From NCBI GenBank assembly GCA_039621445.1, contig CP154954.1, positions 71,142,150 to 71,206,149 on the forward strand: 64,000 bases of DNA, given 5' to 3'. This document shows positions 46,918 through 57,644 of the stretch, in pieces. The position numbers and the translations under genes are program-made. The notes under the pieces are model-generated. The model had not been told where the DNA came from. It worked only from the letters and a program-made list of their open reading frames with translations, and did no database searches. The stretch comes from Euglena gracilis (Eukaryota > Euglenida > Euglenophyceae > Euglenales). Position 1 is the stretch's first letter. Every line of letters starts with the position of its first letter.

Positions 46918-47226
46918 GATAGGTCTCTGGAGGAAGAACCTGGATGAAGAATGGCAATGTGACCAAATTGGGGTTTTTCAATAGGCATCATTTTCTGATA
47001 ATAACCTCAAACGTCCCTCCACATTTTCAGAATCACGAATTCAATCAACGGGATAAAATCAAAACTTCGGTGTCTTGAACCCCAGAGCGAATGCCACCCT
47101 GGCGGAGTGGAGCTTCACCGGTGAGAAAAGTCCAAAGTAGGACCGGCGCAGCCGTTTTCCGTTCCTAACAAGCACAGCTGTTAACGCATTCTGTTTAGGA
47201 ATCAAATACATAAACCGCGATCTGGA
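46918..47226. promoter_or_regulatory. Divergent intergenic region between eRF3 and eIF4E start codons
   Basis: 309 bp separate the two start codons. It must hold both 5' untranslated regions and transcription start areas. I see no TATA-like element or palindrome that would prove a shared promoter. It is notably free of the G/C runs and palindromes that crowd the introns. Confidence 0.6.
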
Positions 47227-47325
47227 ATGTCTTCAATCACCCTGGAAAACACTTGGACCTTCTGGACCTCCAACATGCGGGGGGACCCTGATGTGAAGTG
47301 CATCAGCCAATTCAGCTCCATTCAG
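47227..47325 (+). CDS. eIF4E: eIF4E-like exon 1, with start codon
   Basis: This exon has 33 codons from ATG 47,227. It reads MSSITLENTWTFWTSNM, then DVKCISQFSSIQ. (H/T)-L-x-(N)-x-W-x-x-W is the first strand of the eIF4E fold, and ISxFxSIQ|EFW covers the helix entry. The cap-stacking Trp equivalent to human W56 is not seen in this stretch. The donor is ATTCAG|GTTCTT. The very short N terminus places the ATG about six residues before the fold. Confidence 0.88.
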
Positions 47326-47366
47326 GTTCTTTAATTCCGCTATTCCACCTATTTTTCACCTGTCAG
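47326..47366 (+). other. Intron 1 of eIF4E-like gene (41 bp, GT-AG)
   Basis: GTTCTTTAATTCC...CACCTGTCAG. Phase 0. Among the shortest introns in the window. Confidence 0.88.
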
Positions 47367-47588
47367 GAGTTCTGGGATCAGTTCCGTGCAAAATCAGTGA
47401 ACACTCTTCCAGACAAGACATATTTGCACGTGTTCAAGGATGGAATTAAGCCACTTTGGGAGGATCCCAAGAACTTCCCAGGTGGACACTTCAAACTTAC
47501 TGCGAGGTCCAAACAACAATCTGAGGATATGTGGCTCACTGTGTTGCTGAACATGCTTGGAGAACAGTTTCCCCACAGCGAACTGGTG
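47367..47588 (+). CDS. eIF4E: eIF4E-like exon 2, core fold
   Basis: This exon has 74 codons. EFWDQFRAKS is followed by LHVFKDGIKPLWEDPKNFPG and LNMLGEQFP. F-K-D-G-I-x-P-x-W-E-D is the eIF4E signature carrying the W102/E103 pair that grips m7G. LLNMLGEQF matches the helix after it and is closer to the 4EHP form (LGEQF) than to eIF4E-1. The donor is CTGGTG|GTGTGT. Confidence 0.95.
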
Positions 47589-47650
47589 GTGTGTGTTTTG
47601 TCTCAAATTTTGACCCCCCTCCCCCCAACTTGTGTTTTTGTTCCACTTAG
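47589..47650 (+). other. Intron 2 of eIF4E-like gene (62 bp, GT-AG)
   Basis: GTGTGTGTTTTG...GTTCCACTTAG, phase 0. The C-rich run 'acccccctccccccaac' sits in front of the acceptor as a polypyrimidine tract. Confidence 0.9.
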
Positions 47651-48006
47651 AATGGTGCAAGTGTGATGTCAAACCAGGTTGGCAACAATTTGGTCAAGGT
47701 ATGGCTTGGTGATCAGGTTTCTTCAACTGAAATCCAGTGTCTGAAGAAGCCTGTTGTTAGCACCGACAAAGCCAGGGTGCAAGCAACTCGTGAATTCTTG
47801 CACTCCATTCTCAATTCAGCTGACTATTTGCCAAATGTTACCTTCGTGCCACACAAGCTTGTTGTGAAGGGTGCCGGCAAAAAGTTGTCCAGCCGAATCA
47901 CAGAAGCTGCACCAAACATGCTGACTGCAAGTCCACCAAGGAAAGCCTCAGATGCCAGCTCCATTGGTAACATGTCAGATGGCTGCTCCACCCCTTCTCT
48001 TTTCCG
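47651..48006 (+). CDS. eIF4E: eIF4E-like exon 3, end of core and Ser-rich tail start
   Basis: This exon has 118 codons plus two bases. NGASVMSNQVGNNLVKVW keeps the Trp equivalent to human W166. It is followed by the helix ARVQATREFLHSIL, then LPNVTFVPHKL, which ends the fold. The tail RKASDASSIGNMSDG is Ser-rich, with an RKAS site of the basophilic-kinase type. The donor CCG|GTGTGA (48,007) was chosen because its phase fits exon 4. Without it the frame would run on to 48,358. Confidence 0.85.
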
Positions 48007-48715
48007 GTGTGACCCGCCCCCATGGGATCAAGGAAGGGCTTTTTCCCACACCCCAACTTTGACCCATGCCCCAACATGTTCGAGCTATTCCCGTCCCCAG
48101 GACCCTTTACGGCCCAATGGGAACAGTGCAGGGGGAACAGCTCGGGGGGGGGGAACTAGGTCCCCCCCGAGCTATTCCCATCCCCGAACCCCCAAAAGGG
48201 GTCTTTTTTGGCAACTTTTTTTGGATGTTCGAAAAAAATGTTCAATTGAAAGCACAATTGCCAAACAAAAAACGATTTTTGAAACCGTCCCAAAAACGTC
48301 GATTTTTGAGCACTTTTTTTTTTTTGGAAAGTTCTTTATAAAAAGTGCTATGACATGAGTGAGCTATTCTTGTCCCCCCTATGGGAACAGCTCGGGGTGG
48401 GGGGGCAGCTCGGGGGGGGGGGCATGGCAAGTTTGCACAGCTGACAATTTTGACTTCTGACAACCTCCCCATTCTGATATCACTCCTGACAGTGTCCCGT
48501 CTTCGGCTCCACCACACGGTGGGCATGGGACACAATCGGGGAGGGGACACTATCGGGGGGGGGTCTGGCCAATAGACAGCAGCCTTGACATACGGGGCTG
48601 CAAGCAAAGGCAAGGGGCATGGGACACCATTGGGGAGGGGACACTATCGGGAGGGGGGTATGGTATGATGGCATTTTGACACTTTCTCCATTTTATTGTT
48701 TTTTTTGTTGTTGTT

Positions 48716-49036
48716 ACCCCCTCGCCCCCTGTTTTTGGCCCGAAACCCACATATTTTGGGTCATTCCGGGTCAAAAAAGTCAACAAAATCGAAAAAAAAT
48801 TTTCTCCCAAACCATGTTTTTCGGGCCTCCCGGACTCCACCGGGCCGCCAGCCAGGCCGTTCCGTGCCGGGCCACCAGCCAGGCCGGGCCGGGCTGCCGG
48901 GCTGGGCCAGGCCGCCCTGGCTCGCTGCAGCGTGGCACCATCGCACATGTGAAGAGCTCAGCTCGAGGTCAAACAGAGGTGATTCGGAAACTGGGATCCA
49001 GTCGCCCGTGACTGGAAAAAAATATCCCGGAGCAAG
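48716..49036. repeat. Satellite remnant, inverted, with GC block and tail
   Basis: 'tttttggcccgaaacccacatattttgggtc', then 'cgggtcaaaaaagtcaacaaaatcgaaaaaaaatt', then 'ccatgtttttcgggcctcccgga', is the reverse complement of one satellite unit. It is followed by a GC-rich block (48,836-48,925) and the tail 'gtgattcggaaactgggatccagtcgcccgtgactg', also present at 13,622. The same three parts occur together near 11.7-13.7 kb. Confidence 0.8.
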
Positions 49037-49929
49037 GTGATAATCTCCCGTGGGGCAGAAATGAAATTGAAAGTGACACTGCAGCAAGGAAGAGGCATTT
49101 TTTTTTCAAATTTTCAGGAGTAATGGCTTTTTGAACCAGCTTGGGTCATGACTTTTTTGAACTGAGTGTGTAAAAATTGGTATTTTTTTGGAGGGGGGGG
49201 TGAAAGCTCAAAAAAAAATGAACCAACTTTTGGCACAGTCAAATTTTACTGACATTTTTCTCTTGCATTTCTTTTGGATTTTCACTCCTTCCAAAATTTC
49301 AACATTTTCTCAAAATTTTGATTTTGAGAGGTTTTTGAAGCAAAAAAAAAGCCAAGAAAAAGGGTTTTGGGGGGGTTTTGGGAGGACCTCCTATGTGGGT
49401 TCAAAGTGAATCCAAAATACACCCGGCGCCAGAAAAAATTTTTGGGGTCCAAAAATTGGTGCCACCAGAAATACGGGAGAGGTGGTGGGGAGGGGGGTTT
49501 TAATCATTCGGGGCATTTTTCTTCGATTAATCGCCCAACACGACGAGGCTGCCCGGACCTCTTAACGCCGGATCCCCAGCCGTCAAAATTTTTTTGCCAC
49601 CTGTCCGTCAAGCCGGACCAATTGAAAAATTTCCAGCTGGTTGGACAAAACAAAAAAATTTCACCATCTTGACGGAAACCCAGAAGGAGATTTTTTTGAA
49701 GCGGACAGAGGAAAGAAATTACCATGCCCCCCCCTTACTATTCCCCCCCTTGAACACCCCCCCACCTGCGAGAAACCCGTTTCTGAAAAGTGGGTTTCCA
49801 AAAAAATGGCCCGAGGGGTTTCTTATAGGTGGGGGTTTCTCAGGAGTCAACCCACCCACCCACCCAACAAAAGTACATTAGTTGGGCATTTTGACCATCT
49901 CTTTAGCGTAGGAACGAGTAGGGTTGTGC

Positions 49930-50400
49930 CAATTAATCGTTTCGGGCTGGCGAACGATTAATCGCGATTAATCGGGGTGTCTCGGACGATTAACGATTAA
50001 TTGGTCCCTTCCGATTTTTGATAATGAAATCTGCCTGAGAAATTCTAATATCGAACACAGACCATTACTTTGTGTGCCTGCTGACGAATTTTTGTTTCAT
50101 TCTCTGTCGACATGGCAGAACGAAGCTTATTAGGAACTGCTGTATCTTAATCAGAATCGCGAAATGTTTCACGGACACGTTCGATGACTCGTTGGCCACT
50201 TTTAACAACCGTTTTCATGGTGTACCAGCAAGTAGAGTGCCATCTGAATTACTACCCCACAAATTTTTGTTTATTTCAACAAATATTGCCTATTGTGGTT
50301 TGCATCCACAATGAACGATTAATCGCCATGGGCCGAACGATTCGATTAATCGGCGATGACAAACGATTAATCGATTAATCGATTAATCGAAACAGCCCTA
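49930..50400. repeat. 'cgattaatcg' palindrome clusters
   Basis: Short 10-bp palindromes repeated at 49,937-50,005 and 50,308-50,395, on either side of a 300-bp segment. The outer arms are partly inverted ('aacgattaatcg'). No gene between them. Confidence 0.75.
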
Positions 50401-50776
50401 GAACGAGAATCAAACGGAAAAAATCATGCACCAGCCCTGTTTCCAAATAATCACAAGCGACTTGATCATACATCTCTTAGGAGGGGGGTGTGGGTGGGTA
50501 GGCGGGTTTTCGAGAAAAAGTGGGTGGATGGGTGGGTTTGGGTCCGGGAAAAGTCCCCCCTCCCAGGGGGTCACTAAGTGAATTCATGCTCCGAACCCCC
50601 CCCCCCCCCCCGGGGCATTGGGCCAGAACTGGTCAAAAAGATGGAATTTTTTTTTGAAAAGCCAGCCAAAATCCATTGATTTTGAGCCAAAAATGATGAA
50701 TAACAAGGGGTTAGGGGGGGTGTTCATTGCCGAAGGGGTTGCCATCTGAGTTGCTTTGCATGTGTCTCCCTTGCAG

Positions 50777-50917
50777 GAGGTGCCGATCTCCAGTGTCCCA
50801 GAGCCCAGAGAATGCATTGAACCTTGGCCTCTACACATTTGGAGGGGCTTTGTCCAGTGTTCCATCCAGCTGCAGCAGTGAACCCTCCGCACAGCACCCT
50901 TCCGAGATTGATCCGGG
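50777..50917 (+). CDS. eIF4E: eIF4E-like exon 4, Ser/Pro-rich extension (tentative)
   Basis: Begins after CCCTTGCAG and completes Arg with exon 3. The sequence is RCRSPVSQSPENALNLGLY, then GGALSSVPSSCSSEPSAQ, HPSEIDPG. Composition continues the Ser-rich tail. The donor is CCGGG|GTGGTT (50,918) or AG|GTTTAA (50,927); both leave the same phase. Long Ser/Pro extensions occur in several trypanosomatid eIF4E isoforms. Confidence 0.6.
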
Positions 50918-51468
50918 GTGGTTGAGGTTTAAATTTTGGCAGACCACAAAGTCACTCTCTTGACCACCTGCAAGCTCGATTTGGGTGATGTTTACATTTG
51001 AATTCATTAATTTAAATTTATTTATATTTTAATTTCCATCCAAATTTGAAAATATTTATATTTACATTTGAATTCAAAGTTTTCTGAAGGAATGGGATGC
51101 TAGCCACACCCATGCCTGGGCAGAGGAGGCAGAGAAGAGGCAAGTGGAGACAAAGAAAAGAGGAAAAGAGGGAAGGTCCTTGGCTCACGCCGGGCTTTTT
51201 TTGGTTGTTTGGGCCCCCATGCCCAGTTGCTGGTTTGGTATGGGTTGGCATGATGTGCCTGATATGTCTGTATGTTTTGTTTTGTTTTCTGCCTTTGTGC
51301 ACAGATAATGCATTTTTTTGGCAGGTTGAAAATTAGGACATGTTGCGGTGGTGCATGGTTTTGCAGTGATTTTCCGACAAGGGGTGATATTTGCCCAAAG
51401 AGTGCCCAGTTTCTTCAAAGATGAAATAGCACCTGGGCAGTTTGATGGTTGTTTGCAGTGTTTTCAAG
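50918..51468 (+). other. Intron 4 of eIF4E-like gene (551 bp)
   Basis: From GTGGTT to TTTTCAAG. AT-rich at 50,985-51,075 with repeated 'tttacatttgaattcatt' words. No gene. Confidence 0.5.
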
Positions 51469-51757
51469 GTCTTCGGACTCTTTTCCCCGTGGCTTGTTTA
51501 CAGTTGCCGGTCTGAGGTCGGCAATTGGTGCTGCTTGCAGTGTGCCTCCTAGTCCCCGGCCGGTCAGCCCGGCACTGTCGTACACTGGTTCAGAGTGGGA
51601 AGTGGATTGCGGAATGTCTGCGAAGCCCAGCAACCCCACATACCTTTCCCCGTTTCATTTCTCTGGCCACCAGCAGCGCAGCTGGAGCATTTCATCCCAG
51701 GATTCGACTTACACCCACAACCCATACTCTTTGTCGAATGCTCTCATCTACTCCTGA
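51469..51757 (+). CDS. eIF4E: eIF4E-like exon 5 with stop codon (tentative)
   Basis: One base plus 95 codons to TGA at 51,755. It reads SSDSFPRGLFTVAGLRSAIG, then PPSPRPVSPALSYTG, NPTYLSPFHFSGHQQRSWS, ending NPYSLSNALIYS. The acceptor TTTTCAAG|G was chosen by phase; an AAG acceptor is acceptable but weak. The open frame and Ser/Pro/Tyr bias match exons 3 and 4. If exons 4 and 5 are wrong, they belong to an unknown plus-strand gene. Confidence 0.5.
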
Positions 51758-53682
51758 GCATCTGACAGCCAAGCAGGTACCCGCCTGAAAAAAATCCAGC
51801 GGATCCAAAATGAACATTATTCACTTTCCCCCCCTTTTTGATGTGCTGCTGATGACTGTTGATGAGCATGTTGATGCGCTCTGTTTCTGAAGATGCGCTC
51901 TCAGCAAGAGGGAGGCGGAAATTGTGTTGCGAGATTCATAAAAATATCCAAATGCTTGTATCCATCCAAGATTGCATCCCTCCATTCGTGCATGCATCCA
52001 TGCATACGTAATATGCAATGTATGCAGTGACACGAGGATTGCAATTGCTGTTTTCATTTCCAGTTTCCCACAGGCCTTTGTTCAGTTGTTTGTCGCCTGC
52101 TTGCCACAGACCTCCCTGGCTCTGTCTGCTTGACAAGCGTAACGTGTGCCACCGTTGCCCGCGGGCGATCGTGCACAATACATTTGCTTGCAAAAAGTGC
52201 CTGAGTTCATTGCATTTCAGACAGAGCCGCCAATGACAGGAGTTGCCAGGCAAAGAATTATTTTCAAACCCATCTCTTGTTGCCCGGGAAGCTCAAAGAA
52301 TGAAGCTTGACTGAATTAAAGTTGAATCTCAAAGAATAATATATAAAGTTGGAGCATACACCACCTTGCCCAGAAGCTGTCGAAAATTTTCCCACCAGAT
52401 GCAACAGTTTGACCTTTGCTGGAAATGTTCTCTGTACCTCGAAGTGCAACTTCTGTTTTCAATCACCCAACTTTTATAGACCACTCATTTGTCCTCCTCC
52501 GCCTTTCCACCCACTGGAACCGCCATAGTAGAGTTGGTTGAACCTTGAATTGCCCTCATCTGTCCTGCACTTTACAGGCTCTCGGCGGTGGGTGCATTGC
52601 TGTCAGAGTTCAAAGTTCAGCATGAAAAGGTTTTGAACCAATCAACGCCCAGAATCCGTTTTTATCATTCTCATTTAACACCCTGACCTCATCTCCCCAT
52701 TCAGACCGGGGGGGGGGGGGACCCGGACACCCCCTAGAACCAAAAAAAAATTCCGGTGCTTCTCGCCGGGGACGATATTTTTTGGAGTATATTTTGTCAC
52801 TGATTTTTTTAAAAGTGGGTGAAAACGCGGCTTTTGTGCATTTTTGAGCCCTCCGAAATTTTTCCGGCACGAAGCGAAGGGGGTCCGACCCCCCCCCCCC
52901 TCACAGTCCCCTGATTAGGAAGGTTTTGGGGTTCAGGTGGGGTGGTCCACCCCTTTGGGGAGGGGACCCTTTGGGGAAGGGGCTTCCCCCCCCCCCCCCC
53001 CCACCCCCCCCCGCCCACCCCCCCCCCTCCCCCCCCCCCCCAAAACACCCCCCCCCCCCCCCCCCCCCCCCCCCGTCCCAAGGCGGCTTAAAATCCTCAA
53101 AATGGTCTTAGAATGCTTTAATTTTTTTGGCCAAAATGCCTGAGTTTTCTTTTAAAAAAAAATGATCCTGGCAGGTATTTCTCCCATTGGGCAAAAATGA
53201 AGATGCTAAATCTCAGCAAAAAAAAGCCAAGCCAACTCCAGGAGGAAAAATGGTTTCTGACATCCTGAGGACATTGCAAATCCAGTCAAAACTCAGAAGG
53301 TTTATTTTTCGACTTTGAAAACCGCCTTTGGAAAATGGCAATTTAGAAGTTGCAAACAGACTTAGAAAATGCCTCAAAGCGCCTTAAAATGCACAAAGAA
53401 ATACCTGGACGCCTTGGGGACGGATCAGCCCCAACAAAAAGGTCAAAGTTTCATTCCAGAAATTTGCCCAAGGCGTCGCTTCTGGTGTGCCACAGTGCGT
53501 TGGACGAGTGCCGAGGCATTTTTGACCATACGGGGGGGGGGTCAGATCTGGGTGCCTTGGGGTTCCTGCCCAGGCAGGAACCCCTCCCCCAGTGGGGGGT
53601 TGGCTTCGTCTTAAGATTCAGCAACCTGTTTTGGGGCACTTTTTTCAACCAGCTGTTTTCTTTTTGCTCGTTTTGTTTGCAG
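51758..53682. other. Stretch without a recognised gene
   Basis: 52,090-52,235 encodes LDKRNVCHRCP...ACKKC on the plus strand, a possible CxxC-CxxC fragment without clear splice sites. 52,700-53,075 is dominated by G/C tracts, with over 75 bp almost all C at 52,990-53,073. No RNA gene or repeat family member was identified. Confidence 0.5.
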
Positions 53683-53809
53683 AAAAATTGGGCATGGGCC
53701 AGATGATGGCAGCACCCGGTACCCATCGTTCCATTTCAGGAGGCATGGCCAGGGCTGAAGGGGACTCCCAGAAACCCTATTGGTGGTGGGAGGAGGGGCA
53801 GTGCGCCAA
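53683..53809 (+). CDS. Possible exon of an unidentified plus-strand gene
   Basis: The acceptor is TTTGTTTGCAG|AAAAATT and the donor GCGCCAA|GTGAGT; both are strong. The best frame reads KLGMGQMMAAPGTHRSISGG, then ARAEGDSQKPYWWWEEGQCA. No family recognised. A following candidate starts at 54,081 after TATATTTTCAG. Support is only splice signals and non-repetitive composition. Confidence 0.35.
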
Positions 53810-54387
53810 GTGAGTGTTGGTGGGGTGGAGGGGGGGGGTCGGCCCACCCTGCTTGGGGGGGTGTCTGGGAAGAAGTGTCTGGGGTGTCTGACTTTTTTTT
53901 GCATAGTTTTGGCCATTTTCAAACAATTTTTAGGTTGCAATTTCTTTGGTTCCAAAAGACCTTCAACGGTGCCATCTTCTGAACCCCCCCCCCCCATTCC
54001 TGTCCAGCCCTGTGTGTGGCCTCTTGCGCGCGCCCCTCTCTTCCTTCTCTGCACCAGTCAGCCCCATCGTTATATTTTCAGTGGTGTTCAGCTGACGGAG
54101 GTGGCAAATGGGATTTCCAGCCAATTCTCCATTGCATTTTCTGCTGTTTTCAGGCACCCAAGTTTTTCGCCCTAAAGCAGGGTAGCTTGGGCCGGTCAAC
54201 TGTTGCGCAGTGGGCACATTTATGTAGGATGAAAATTTCAGAGTTACATTTCACAACTATTGACATACACTTTTTAAAGTCTAAAATAGCGTGGCTGTTG
54301 TGCAGATGCGCAAAGTTTAGTCAGTTTCCTGACAACATGACTGACAGAAAGCTTCCATCCACCTGTCTTACATTGTGCTCTACCCCC

Positions 54388-54800
54388 GGGAAGCCTTGAG
54401 GGGGGGGGGTCGGACCCCCCCCCTCCCGACACGGAGGGGGGGGTGGGTCGGACCCCCCCCCTCCTACCTCGTAACTGAGGGGGGGCCGAAAATTTTTCGA
54501 TTTCATGGACGGGCAAAGGACCAGAAATCGGGTCGAAAACGGTCAAAAATCCCTGATTTTTCTTTGAAAATCGACCCAAAAAGCTCATTTTTTGAAATTT
54601 TTTGAACATTTTTTGGGGGGAAAACACCAACACATCAAAAAATGGGCAATATGGCCAAAAGTCAGCAAAAGGGGTGTTTTTGCTCATTTTCCGGCGCGCA
54701 GCGCCGGAATAAAATTTTCTGCTATTTTTGGCACCTGTCAAGGAGGGGGGGTGGGGGGTCCGGACCCCCCCTCCCAACATCTAGGGGGGGGGGGTGGTCC
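54388..54800. repeat. Dispersed repeat, copy 2 (partner at 11.2 kb)
   Basis: Direct-orientation copy of 11,208-11,590. It includes the 'cattttccggcgc.cagcgccgga' palindrome and the 'cctgtcaaggaggggg' end. It shows the element is not confined to eRF3. Confidence 0.88.
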
Positions 54801-54959
54801 GGACCCCCCCCCTACCGGGGTGGTCGGGACCCCCCCCCCTACCACCTACCTCAATACCGAAGGGCTTCCCATCCAACCCTGTCTACCCCCCTCTGGGTGT
54901 TGCAGACTCTACCCCAGCCGTTCTCTCCCTGCATTGTGAGATGAGTTTCAAGCAGTAAT

Positions 54960-55265
54960 ATTGTGCATCTGCACAACAGCCATGTTGTTTTTTAATTTAA
55001 AAAGTGTATGTCTATTGGGCATTTGCACAATATCTCTTATAACTCTTAAATAACTCTTAAATTTTCGTTCTACATAAGTGTGCCCATTGTGCAGATGCGC
55101 AGTGAAAACACATTTTAGCAAAAATATTGTGCAACCATTGCGCAAGTGCGCAATGACCACCCACAGTCAGAATTACAAAAATTTAAAAAATCGCGGAAGT
55201 GCGCAATGGTTAATTTTTTGTGATGAAAAGTTTAGTTGTGCCATTGTGCAATGCGCAATGGCATC
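54960..55265. repeat. 'tgtgcagatgcgca' repeat cluster
   Basis: Short repeated words around 'ttgtgca..tgcgcaatg' in both orientations (54,960, 55,015, 55,085, 55,130, 55,200, 55,240), with outlying copies near 54,300. They resemble the GCGCAA palindromes of the TIR elements, but no TIR was found. Confidence 0.55.
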
Positions 55266-56095
55266 CCCTCGTTTCATTGCCCGGTGCAAAAGTTCTCCGC
55301 ACACAACAAGCTAAAAGTTTGGAAACATGGATTTCGGATTGGGTTTGAAAAATAAACAGGTCACAGCTCCGGAACCCTGACGAGTTGGGCTCTGGAACTT
55401 GGTGTGTTGGATTGCCCATGAAACACACACCCAGAAGAATGATTTAGGGTCTCCGAGACCAGTTGTGAAAGAACTTGCTGGCGAACCCCCCCCCTTCCCC
55501 TCCAAGTGGGTACGACTTAGATGGCCTAACTCGGCCTAACTTAGCTTTGATTACTGTAGAAAATTGGCCAATGCGCAATCTTGCAAAAAGTTCTGATTTC
55601 CCCGATTTTCAGGACTGTCTGCACTGGTCTGTCCCTCCACCCCCAGCAAGCACCTCTGATGATGCTGGGCGATGCTGGATATTTGGAGACCAGAGGTGGG
55701 GTTCCGATGCTGGGCGATGCTGGCATTTTTTTGTAATATTTGAAGAATTAACCCATTTTTGGGATAATTTCCCCACAAATCTCCAGTTCACACCCATCTT
55801 GTCCATTTTGGATCAATTTTTGCTAATTTGGGGGCTATTTGGCACTGATTTGGCAAATATTGGGCTAATTTGGGTCAATATGAGCACATTTTATGGCATT
55901 TTTGGCCATTTTGCGCCATTTTGGTGATTTTGGGTCATTTTTCACAATCTTTTGTGGACATTGTTGGCGTTTTTTTGGGCAATTTTAGGTTATTTCAGGT
56001 CATTTTGGTTGCTTTTGGGGGCTTTTTGTGGTCTTTTGAGGTTTTTTGTGGGCTTTTTTGGGGCTTTTGTGGTTATTTTGGCTAGGTTGGGAGCC
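55266..56095. other. Stretch without a recognised gene
   Basis: 55,660-55,725 has a short duplication 'gatgctgggcgatgctgg'. 55,800-56,085 is a T-rich low-complexity run of 'ttttggg.catttt' words. No coding region supported. Confidence 0.6.
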
Positions 56096-56785
56096 AATGG
56101 ATAGGCAAGATGCAAATATTGGATAAGATGTATTTAATGCAGATACTGGACAAAATGCAGTGGTTGCGGAATATTGGACGGGATGCAATGGATGCTGGAC
56201 ATGATGCAGTGGATGCAGACACTGGACAACATGCAGATACTGGACAAGATGCAGACACTGGGCAAGATGCAGATATTGGATAAGATGCAGATGCTGGACA
56301 AGATGCAGATGTTGGGCAAGATGTAGTAGATGCAGACACTGGACAACATGCAGACACTGGACAAGATGCAGACACAAGACAAGGATGCAGATGATGGACG
56401 AGATGCAGATCTTGGAGAAGATGCAGATCCTGGACAAGGTGCAGATGCTGGACAAGATGCAGACACTGGACAAGATGCAGACACTGGACAAGATGCAGTG
56501 GATGCAGACACTGGACAACGTGCAGACACGGGACAAGATGTAGATGCGCTGGACAAGGTGCAGATGCTGGACAAGATGATGCAGATACTGGACAAGATGC
56601 AGATGTTGGACAAGATGTAGTAGATGCAGATCCTAGACAAGATGCAGATGCTGTACAAGATGCAACTACAACGGATGCAGATGCTGGACAAGATTAAGAT
56701 TCTTGACAAGATGCAGGCAGACATGATGCAATGGATTCAGATAATAGACAAGGTGCAGATACTGGATTAGTGCAGTGGATGCAGA
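56096..56785. repeat. Minisatellite 'gatgcagacactggacaa'
   Basis: About 690 bp of imperfect 18-bp units (gatgcaga.(c/g).tggacaa) with occasional 6-12 bp insertions. Because the unit is a multiple of three, all frames stay open. The apparent proteins on both strands (rich in Cys-Ile-Leu-Ser or Asp-Ala-Gln) are artefacts. Confidence 0.92.
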
Positions 56786-57644
56786 TGCTGGATTGGCCAA
56801 GTGAAATAAGGGATCAGGGGAGATCACGGCCGACCAATGGTCTTAAGGGGGCCAAAGCAGTCAATCGGCAGTCAAATTGGAAGCATATCTGGCAGTAGCC
56901 GCAAGCCAAAGGCGGCCAAAGGTGGGTTAAATCGGGCAAAGCAGCCAAAAGTGGCCAATGGTGGCCAAGAGCGGCCAAAAGTTGTACAAGTGTGTACAAA
57001 TGACCAAATGTGGATAAAAGCGGTGAAGTGTATGCAGATGCTGTATTGGATGCTCTAGAGGCAGGTATCTGAGTGAATGTGGATACAAGAGGTACACCTC
57101 TAAGGGCTTCAAAGGCGATGCTGAGCGATGCTGGGCTCAAGGGCATGGGTGACCAGAGGTGCTTGACCCCCAGGGCCTGGGCGCGAAAGCAACGATTTGG
57201 ACGTCAACTTGGGATGAAGGGGGTGTTGAAGAAAACGACTGTAGACCTTTTTTTTTCATGGGTTTTGGGGGCTTCAATATGCCTCCAGGAGGAGTCATCC
57301 AGAACGCAGCATGAGAGGTTTTTTGGGACACGGGATCTGGTCTGAACCCACCCATTCACCCCCTGTGGGGGGGGACTATTGGGGGGGGCAATTTTGGGGT
57401 CCTAATAATTTTTTAGCACTTCGCGCTGCACGGCAGGAATAGAAGGCCCCGTCTCCGGCGGGGTGACCACTCAGCCCGACCCACCAGATGAGGTTGCTCA
57501 GCCAGGACCCACCCACCCTGACCCCCTCCCTCCCGGGTCACAAAACTTTAAAAAAAATCTCTGCACATAGCTAACGGAGTGCACATACCTGCTGCCCCCA
57601 ATGTCTGATGAACCCCCTTGCCCAATGAACAAGGGGTGTTCGGG
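56786..57644. other. Stretch without a recognised gene
   Basis: 56,895-57,000 has repeated 'aaa.gtggccaa' words. 57,400-57,540 shows the G/C-run plus 'ttcgcgc' pattern common in this DNA. Nothing else supported. Confidence 0.55.

Larger units (their letters stand above)
48007..50776 (+). other. Intron 3 of eIF4E-like gene (2,770 bp)
   Basis: GTGTGA...CCCTTGCAG. It contains a satellite remnant (48,716-49,036) and a cluster of 'acgattaatcg' words (49,935-50,395). No gene seen. Confidence 0.65.

Noticed and set aside
52018-52236. Possible zinc-ribbon exon (CHRCP...ACKKC)
   Set aside because: No convincing acceptor or donor around it and the antisense frame is also open; left only as a note.
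53963-54175. Continuation of the 53.7-kb candidate exon after TATATTTTCAG
   Set aside because: Two frames remain possible and neither shows a known domain; phase does not decide.
56000-56724. 178-196 aa open frames rich in Cys-Ile-Leu-Ser
   Set aside because: Translation of an 18-bp minisatellite whose length keeps all frames open; not a gene.
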